Part shown: positions 1-4,609 of the stretch, piece after piece
Layout of the letters: every line of letters starts with the position of its first letter
Numbering within the stretch: the first letter of the stretch is position 1
From: an archaeon
Lineage (GTDB): Archaea; Nanobdellota; Nanobdellia; Pacearchaeales; GW2011-AR1
Direction of reading: 5' to 3'
DNA: 6,196 bases
Assembly: GCA_027348755.1 (NCBI GenBank)
Contig: DAIEOU010000031.1
Span: 1 to 6,196, forward strand
Translations under genes and position numbers: made by a program
The notes under the pieces: model-generated
The model's input: only the letters and a program-made list of their open reading frames with translations
Databases searched by the model: none
Told to the model about the DNA's origin: nothing

Positions 1-2032
1 GCCTATAATGACTCTTATTGAATCTGGTTATAAAGTAGTATCTGAAGTTAAAGGAAGCGAGCTAGTTGGAATTGAGTATACAAATCCTCTTTCTTCTAAC
101 ATAAAAATGAAACCGAGAAACAGTTATAGAGTAGTTCCAAGCGCGAGGTATGTAACAACTGAAGATGGTTCTGGACTTGTACATTGTGCTCCAGGGCATG
201 GTAAGGAAGACTTTGAAGTAGGAAGGCAAAACAAGTTAGAGATTTTGTCTCCAGTAAACATTGAAGGAAATTTCACCGAAGAAGCAGGTAAATATGCTGG
301 GAAAGAAGTACTCGACACGAATAATGAAATAATTGAAGACCTTAAAGCTTCAGGGCATCTGGTGCACGAAGGAAAATATGAACACGAATATCCTATGTGC
401 TGGAGAGATAAAACTCCTCTAATAATGATTTCTCAGCCACAATGGTTCCTTAAAATATCTGAGATACAGAAGAAACTTCTTGAGGAAAACGAGAAAGTTG
501 TCTGGTTACCTTCTTGGGTTAAGCTGAGAATGAAAGCATGGCTTGAAGGTATAAGTGACTGGCCTGTTTCAAGGCAGAGATACTGGGGTACCCCATTGCC
601 TATATGGTATGATGAAAAGACTGGAGAAAAGATGATAGTTGGAAGCGTTTCAGAACTTGAAAAGCTTAGTGGTGTTAAAATAAAAGATTTGCATAAGCCA
701 GAGATAGATAAAATAACAATAAAAAAAGATGGAATAACCCTAAAAAGAGTTCCTGAAGTTATGGATGTTTGGTTTGATTCAGGAGTTGCAAGCTGGGCAG
801 CATTAGGATATCCAAGAAAGAAAGATAAATTCGATGAATTCTGGCCAGCAGACCTTAATATAGAAGGTAAAGACCAAATAAGAGGATGGTGGAACTCTCA
901 AATAATTTTGTCTGAAATACTATTCGGTAAAAAGCCATTCAAGAATATAGTAATGCATGGAATGGTTCTTGATTTAGGAAAAAAGAAGCTTTCAAAGTCT
1001 GCTGGAAATGCTATATCTCCTGCTGAAATTACATTGAGATATGGTCGTGATTATCTTAGATATTATTTTGCAAAAGTTTCGAAAGGAGAGGATTTTGCAT
1101 TCGTTGAGAAAGAACTAGCTGAATTCCAGAAGATTGCAATGATGCTCAGAAACATAAACACATTCACAAATCAAACTCCAAAAGAAGGGAAATCTGGAGA
1201 GATAGAAGATTTATGGATAATGTCAAAATACAATAGCCTAGTTTCTAATGTAAAGAAAGCATATACTGAATATAGATTCTTCGATGTAGTTCAAGCTCTT
1301 GAGCAGTTCTTGATACATGATTTAAGCAGAGGGTATATACAAATGATAAGAGACAGGTCAGATGAAACTGGAAAAGTTCTAAGAAATATACGTAATGGCC
1401 TTCTTGTTATGTTTTCTCCAATTGTACCATTCATAACTGAAAATATATGGCAGTCATTAAGAGAAAATGGGGAAGTTAAAGAAGAAAGTGTACATCTCTC
1501 TGAATTCCCAGAATGCGCTGAGAAAAAAGTTGACAAAAATCTAGAAAATGAGTTTGAGATTTTGTTCTCTATGCTTGAACAAGGCCTTTCTGAGAGAGAT
1601 AAATCAAAGATAGGACTACGTTGGCCTCTTGCATCTGCAACTATATTTTCAAAGGAAAAGATGTCAAAAAGTGTGCAAGAGCTTATTGCAAGGCAGCTTA
1701 ATGTTAAAAAAGTAATTTCGAAAACAGGAGAACAGATTAAAGTTGAGCTTGATGTAAATATGACTCCTGAACTTGAGGCTGAAGGATATATGAGGGAAGT
1801 AGCTAGAAAGATACAGGCAGAGAGAAAGAAAGCAGGATTTGTGAAAAAGCAGGAAGTGCCTATGACTATATTCACCGATGAGAAAACTGAAAAAATGCTC
1901 TCTGAAAATGTTAAGCAGCTCAAGGAAAGAGTAAATGCAAAGTCTATAAAATTCTTAGAACTCTCAAAAGCGATTAGTTCATCACTGGACTGTAGTGTTA
2001 AAGAGAATAGAGTTCTCGTCGTTTTTTCGTAA
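1..2032 (+). CDS. ileS: Isoleucyl-tRNA synthetase, C-terminal two-thirds (5' end outside window)
   Basis: Class I aminoacyl-tRNA synthetase that charges tRNA-Ile with isoleucine in the cytoplasm. The frame is open to the left edge (codons CCT ATA precede the ATG at 8), so that ATG is internal; the HIGH motif and first part of the Rossmann fold are missing. Numbering from this Met: CP1 editing domain around 1-165, with GSGLVHCAPGHGKEDF at 54-69 (D68 fits the conserved editing aspartate); CWRDKTPL at 131-138; PQWF at 144-147; SDWPVSRQRYWGTPLPIW at 183-200; DVWFDSG at 253-259; and the KMSKS-type loop KKLSKSAGN at 326-334. A helical anticodon-binding region follows (about 400-540), then a C-terminal domain with TPELEAEGYMREVARKIQ at 586-603, typical of archaeal/eukaryotic-type IleRS. 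No C-terminal Cys4 zinc finger of the bacterial type is present. ValRS and LeuRS are less likely given the SRQRYWG context and C-terminus. The visible 676 codons fit a full protein of roughly 950-1000 residues. Confidence 0.96.
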   Translation, partial: PIMTLIESGYKVVSEVKGSELVGIEYTNPLSSNIKMKPRNSYRVVPSARYVTTEDGSGLVHCAPGHGKEDFEVGRQNKLEILSPVNIEGNFTEEAGKYAGKEVLDTNNEIIEDLKASGHLVHEGKYEHEYPMCWRDKTPLIMISQPQWFLKISEIQKKLLEENEKVVWLPSWVKLRMKAWLEGISDWPVSRQRYWGTPLPIWYDEKTGEKMIVGSVSELEKLSGVKIKDLHKPEIDKITIKKDGITLKRVPEVMDVWFDSGVASWAALGYPRKKDKFDEFWPADLNIEGKDQIRGWWNSQIILSEILFGKKPFKNIVMHGMVLDLGKKKLSKSAGNAISPAEITLRYGRDYLRYYFAKVSKGEDFAFVEKELAEFQKIAMMLRNINTFTNQTPKEGKSGEIEDLWIMSKYNSLVSNVKKAYTEYRFFDVVQALEQFLIHDLSRGYIQMIRDRSDETGKVLRNIRNGLLVMFSPIVPFITENIWQSLRENGEVKEESVHLSEFPECAEKKVDKNLENEFEILFSMLEQGLSERDKSKIGLRWPLASATIFSKEKMSKSVQELIARQLNVKKVISKTGEQIKVELDVNMTPELEAEGYMREVARKIQAERKKAGFVKKQEVPMTIFTDEKTEKMLSENVKQLKERVNAKSIKFLELSKAISSSLDCSVKENRVLVVFS

Positions 2033-2037
2033 TTTTA
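2022..2037 (+). terminator. Possible T-tract terminator at the end of ileS
   Basis: A run of six T (2022-2027) overlaps the last codons of ileS and is followed by TTTT just after the stop. Archaeal RNA polymerase can stop at U-rich tracts without a hairpin, and the next gene has its own TATA box, so a stop here is plausible. No stem-loop is visible and such tracts occur by chance in AT-rich DNA. Confidence 0.28.
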
Positions 2038-2052
2038 TAGGGGTAGGTTGTA

Positions 2053-2066
2053 AAAACATTTAAATA
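2053..2066 (+). promoter_or_regulatory. BRE/TATA promoter element of the TrmB-family gene
   Basis: A TTTAAATA box at 2059-2066 is preceded by an A-rich stretch (AAAAAC) fitting a TFB recognition element. Its centre lies about 35 bases before the ATG at 2098, so a start site 25-27 bases downstream would give a leader of only about 9 bases. No Shine-Dalgarno sequence lies between. The box sits in the only real gap between ileS and this gene, which supports independent transcription. Confidence 0.6.
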
Positions 2067-2097
2067 CTACTCGAGAGTTCTAGGTTATAATCATACA

Positions 2098-2919
2098 ATG
2101 ATAATCAAAGATGAATTTCTTGGGCGTTTGAGGAAGATATTTGACCTCAATTTGTATGAAGCCAAGGTTTGGACTGCCCTTCTTTCAAGAGGAACTAGCA
2201 CTGCTGGAGAGCTGAGTAACATATCTGATGTTCCGAGAAGTAGAACCTATGACATACTTGAATCACTTGAGAAAAAAGGGTTCATAGTAATGAAGCTAGG
2301 AAAGCCCATAAAGTTCGTAGCTCTGAAGCCGGAAGAAGTTGTTGAGAGAGTTAAAAGAAATCTTGTTGTTGAGGCTCAAGAGAAGAGCAAGAGACTTGAA
2401 AAGCTACAGGGAGATGAAGTTCTTGAGGAATTAAACACTTTGTTCACAAATGGAGTAAAGTTTGTTGAACCTTCTGATTTGTCAGGAAGCCTAAGAGGAA
2501 GACAGAACATGTACAATCATCTTGATATGATGTTCCGTTCGGCTGAGAAAACAATAACCCTTGTTACAACTGCTGAAGGTCTAACAAGAAAAATGGAAAC
2601 TTTAATGCCTGCCCTTGAGAAAGCTAGAAAACGTGGAGTTGTTATAAGAGTTGCAGCTCCTATAAACTCTGAGAACATGAAAGTCGCCAAGGATTTTGCA
2701 AAAGTTGCGGAGGTAAGGTCAACCAATGGTCTCAATGCGCGATTCGTTGTTGCCGACTCTGAAGAACTTATGTTCATGCTCCTTGACGATAAATCTGTAC
2801 ATCCAAGCTATGACGTAGCAGTCTGGCTTTCTACTCCTTTTTTTGCACGTGCTCTTGAACAGATGTTTGAGGTTGCTTGGACAGGATTTACACCTCTTGC
2901 AAAAGTTAAGGTAAAGTAA
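2098..2919 (+). CDS. TrmB-family transcriptional regulator (short form)
   Basis: A 273-residue DNA-binding regulator. Residues 5-78 form a winged helix-turn-helix with the TrmB signature: LNLYEAKVWTALLSRG (17-32), then ISDVPRSRTYDILESLEKKG (42-61) as the recognition-helix region, and a wing ending VALKPEEV (74-81). Residues 80-115 are charged and helical, probably a dimerising coiled coil. Residues 130-265 resemble the phospholipase-D-like fold of TrmB proteins (GRQNMYNHLD, ITLVTTAEGL, VVIRVAAPIN), with no HKD catalytic motif. Characterised sugar-responsive TrmB proteins are about 340 residues and carry an extra C-terminal sugar-binding domain, which this protein lacks, so a maltose/trehalose role should not be assumed. 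No transporter or sugar enzyme adjoins it. It has its own TATA box; grpB and tatD genes follow closely and may be co-transcribed. The regulon and effector are unknown. Confidence 0.88.
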   Translation: MIIKDEFLGRLRKIFDLNLYEAKVWTALLSRGTSTAGELSNISDVPRSRTYDILESLEKKGFIVMKLGKPIKFVALKPEEVVERVKRNLVVEAQEKSKRLEKLQGDEVLEELNTLFTNGVKFVEPSDLSGSLRGRQNMYNHLDMMFRSAEKTITLVTTAEGLTRKMETLMPALEKARKRGVVIRVAAPINSENMKVAKDFAKVAEVRSTNGLNARFVVADSEELMFMLLDDKSVHPSYDVAVWLSTPFFARALEQMFEVAWTGFTPLAKVKVK

Positions 2920-2933
2920 TTTTCTCTTTCTTT
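2920..2933 (+). terminator. Pyrimidine-rich tract after the TrmB-family gene
   Basis: Directly after the TAA stop is an almost unbroken T/C run of 14 bases. Such U-rich tracts can terminate archaeal transcription. However, the next gene starts only nine bases later and has no convincing TATA box, so read-through into it remains at least as likely. Confidence 0.25.
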
Positions 2934-2941
2934 GCATTGAA

Positions 2942-3400
2942 ATGAAAAATATAAAGATAATATCTCCCTCTAAAGAATTGTTTGAGTTATATGATAATAC
3001 AAAAAATGAGATTCAACGTGTTATTCCAGATGCCAAGATAGAACTTGTAGGTGCACTTGCTGTTCCAATGGCTGGGAAGGAAGAGATAGATATAATGGTT
3101 ATATGCAATGATATTGAAAGCGTACAGAAAACTCTTGAAAAATATGGGTTTATGCCTGGGCAGATAGTTAAGGGAGAAGCTTTCTCACATAAAAAAGTTG
3201 GAAACATAATACTAGAAATTCATATAATGCGTCAAGGACATAAAAACATTGAATTATACCAAAATATTAGGTCAAGACTTAAGGAAGACAAGGAATTAAG
3301 AGATAAATATGAGAAACTTAAAATAAGTCTTGACGGAAAGAGCGAGAAAGAGTATAAGAAAGCTAAGTCAGATTTCATAAGAGAGCATAGGCTTGCTTGA
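2942..3400 (+). CDS. GrpB/UPF0157-family nucleotidyltransferase-fold protein
   Basis: A 152-residue soluble protein assigned by motif to the GrpB (UPF0157) family, which has a nucleotidyltransferase-like fold and mostly unproven function. The key block is VGALAVPMAGKEEIDIMV (36-53), matching the family pattern around GSTAVPGL...KPIIDI. EIHIM (92-96) corresponds to the family's later HLHV-type strand. The C-terminal part, YQNIRSRLKEDKELRDKYEK (106-125) followed by YKKAKSDFI (138-146), matches the usual LR...P.L...Y..LK...Y...K..FI helices. It is slightly shorter than the usual 170-180 residues. The Ser of the G-S motif is Ala38, and only one Asp (D50) is present in the DIMV strand, so transferase activity is uncertain. 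It starts 22 bases after the TrmB-family stop, without Shine-Dalgarno or clear TATA, suggesting co-transcription. No in-frame alternative start looks better. Confidence 0.75.
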   Translation: MKNIKIISPSKELFELYDNTKNEIQRVIPDAKIELVGALAVPMAGKEEIDIMVICNDIESVQKTLEKYGFMPGQIVKGEAFSHKKVGNIILEIHIMRQGHKNIELYQNIRSRLKEDKELRDKYEKLKISLDGKSEKEYKKAKSDFIREHRLA

Positions 3401-3417
3401 GAATAAGCATGGGAAAG

Positions 3418-3427
3418 AATATTAAGC
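3418..3427 (+). promoter_or_regulatory. Weak candidate TATA box before tatD
   Basis: GAATATTAAG is centred about 25 bases before the ATG at 3447, the right distance for a leaderless transcript, but it matches the TATA consensus less well than the three other boxes in this window. The 46-base gap (3401-3446) shows nothing else and has no Shine-Dalgarno sequence. Read-through from the upstream gene is the alternative. Confidence 0.25.
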
Positions 3428-3446
3428 TCAATTTATTTTCTAGAAC

Positions 3447-4181
3447 ATGTTAATAGATGTTCATTGTCACTTAGACATGTGTGAGAAACCAGAAGAGATA
3501 CTTAATGAAGCCAAGAAAAAGGATATTATGATAACAAGTGCTGCAGTAAATGAGAAGACGAATGAATCTCTTATTGCGTGGAAGCACCCTAATTTAAAGA
3601 TCTGCCTTGGGCTTTACCCTATAGACGGATTGAAATGCGGAAATGATGAGATAGATGAAATAATAAACAGAATACGGAAGCATAGAGCAGATGTGTGGGG
3701 AATAGGGGAAGTTGGAATTGATTATAAGGAATCTGTCGATGATGAAGAGCATGAAAGACAGGAAAAGATATTCAGGAAATTTGTATCTCTTGCAATAGAG
3801 CTTGACAAGCCAATTGTTGTGCATTCAAGGAAAGCAGAGGAAGAATGTATAGAGATACTTGAAGAACTTGGAGCAAAAAAGGTGATAATGCATTGTTTCT
3901 CAGGAAGCATGAAACTTGTCGATAGAATAATCAATAATGGTTGGATTCTTTCTATACCTGCGAACGTAAGTTTCAGTCAGCATTTTCAGAATGTTGTTTC
4001 TAGAACTCCATTGAAGCAGCTAATGTGCGAAACAGATAGTCCTTACTTAAGTCCTGAAAAAACTTGGCCTAATACTCCGTTGAATGTTGAATATAGTTAC
4101 AAAAAAATAGCTGAAATAAAGAAGACATCGCTGAAAGATGTTGAAAAAGAACTAGAGAAAAATTATTATAGCCTCTCTTAA
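3447..4181 (+). CDS. tatD: TatD-family metal-dependent hydrolase
   Basis: A 244-residue TIM-barrel hydrolase of the amidohydrolase superfamily; the TatD family includes 3'-5' DNases and related phosphoesterases, and archaeal members have also been linked to D-aminoacyl-tRNA or DNA repair roles. All metal-site residues expected for the family are present: HCH at 6-8, Glu88 in GIGEVGID (85-92), His126 in VVHSR (124-128), His149 in HCFSG (149-153) and Asp197 in ETDSPYLSP (195-203). The length is close to the usual 250-260. The usual GxHP motif reads GLYP (55-58). The start is well fixed: an in-frame TAG lies at 3441-3443, just before the ATG. The protein has no signal peptide and should be cytoplasmic; despite the family name it is not part of Tat export. 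Its stop lies one base from the stop of the opposing lipoprotein-like gene. The exact substrate cannot be read from the sequence. Confidence 0.92.
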   Translation: MLIDVHCHLDMCEKPEEILNEAKKKDIMITSAAVNEKTNESLIAWKHPNLKICLGLYPIDGLKCGNDEIDEIINRIRKHRADVWGIGEVGIDYKESVDDEEHERQEKIFRKFVSLAIELDKPIVVHSRKAEEECIEILEELGAKKVIMHCFSGSMKLVDRIINNGWILSIPANVSFSQHFQNVVSRTPLKQLMCETDSPYLSPEKTWPNTPLNVEYSYKKIAEIKKTSLKDVEKELEKNYYSLS

Positions 4182-4182
4182 A

Positions 4183-4527
4183 CTACCATCTTAAATCCCA
4201 CTGAACTCCATATCTCTTCTCTCCCTTAAGACCTACTTTGCCTATTCTTGGCCTTCCTGGAACGTAGGCTGAAACATTATCATTAAGTTCAGAGTTCACT
4301 CTGTCTTCTGCGTTCTTTAGGTCTTTGTCCATAAAATTTGAAAATGATTTAACTTTGTCCCTTAAGCTATCCTTCATCCCCGGCTTTGATTCGGGCAGGC
4401 CGTCTCCTGGATTTAATGAGCTCGAGATAGAAGGAACATTTTTAGAGTGTGTGTAACTTGAAGAAGCACAACCTGTAAAAATAGAGCACAAAACGGCACA
4501 AGCGATATACCTTGAGCGGTATCCCAT
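4183..4527 (-). CDS. Small predicted lipoprotein of unknown function
   Basis: A 114-residue protein I do not recognise by family. Residues 1-20 look like a short lipoprotein signal: Arg4 and Arg6, a hydrophobic stretch (YIACAVLCSIF), then the lipobox-like FTGC with Cys20 as the likely lipidated residue; Phe at -3 departs from the usual Leu/Val/Ile. After it comes a Ser-rich, probably disordered linker (21-50), a charged segment likely to be an amphipathic helix (about 51-82), and a basic C-terminal tail ending YGVQWDLRW with alternating hydrophobic residues. The mature protein has no cysteine besides Cys20 and no further membrane segment, so it would sit on the outer face of the cytoplasmic membrane. 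A TATA box about 26 bases before the ATG supports both the gene and its start. It is divergent from the subtilase gene and may be co-controlled with it. The coding call rests on promoter, signal and intact frame, not homology. Confidence 0.68.
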   Translation of the reverse strand: MGYRSRYIACAVLCSIFTGCASSSYTHSKNVPSISSSLNPGDGLPESKPGMKDSLRDKVKSFSNFMDKDLKNAEDRVNSELNDNVSAYVPGRPRIGKVGLKGEKRYGVQWDLRW

Positions 4528-4549
4528 ATTTTATGAGATATATTAGCAT

Positions 4550-4557
4550 ATTTAAAT
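4550..4557 (-). promoter_or_regulatory. TATA box of the lipoprotein-like gene (leaderless)
   Basis: ATTTAAAT lies inside a perfect 12-base palindrome, ATATTTAAATAT (4548-4559). Its centre is about 26 bases upstream of the minus-strand ATG (4527), so transcription should begin at or within a base or two of the start codon. No Shine-Dalgarno sequence is present between. Because the box is symmetric, the adjacent TFB element must set direction. Confidence 0.68.
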
Positions 4558-4574
4558 ATTGACAGAGAGGGCAA

Positions 4575-4588
4575 CAAAAACTTAAATA
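4575..4588 (+). promoter_or_regulatory. BRE/TATA promoter of the subtilase gene (leaderless)
   Basis: CTTAAATA at 4581-4588 is preceded by CAAAAA, a good TFB-element match. The box centre is about 25 bases before the ATG at 4610, predicting initiation on or beside the start codon. The region up to the ATG (AACTCTAAAACTGCATATATT) has no Shine-Dalgarno sequence. The two TATA boxes of this divergent region are only about 31 bases apart centre to centre. Confidence 0.68.
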
Positions 4589-4609
4589 ACTCTAAAACTG
4601 CATATATTA

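Larger units (their letters stand above)
4528..4609. promoter_or_regulatory. Divergent promoter region between two exported-protein genes
   Basis: These 82 bases hold both TATA boxes described separately and no gene. A purine-rich GACAGAGAGGG segment (4561-4571) lies between the boxes, where a regulator or the two TFB molecules could compete. No clear long inverted repeat other than the symmetric TATA box is visible, so any shared operator is conjecture. Confidence 0.6.

Noticed and set aside
8..10. ATG at 8 as the true start of ileS
   Set aside because: The frame is open to the left edge and the protein would lack the HIGH motif and start inside the editing domain; the window edge cuts the gene.
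1658..1672. A literal KMSKS sequence in IleRS (residues 551-555 from the first visible Met)
   Set aside because: It lies in the C-terminal domain, far past the catalytic core. The functional loop is KLSKS at 327-331, in the expected place after the DVWFDSG motif and followed by AGN.
1291..1923. 210-codon open frame on the minus strand inside ileS
   Set aside because: It is a mirror of a well-conserved ileS region, has no promoter or start signal, and its Ser/Phe-rich, low-complexity translation is typical of the antisense of Lys/Glu-rich coding sequence.
2517..2937. Minus-strand open frames across the TrmB-family effector domain
   Set aside because: No TATA box or signal fits them and the plus-strand gene explains the region fully.
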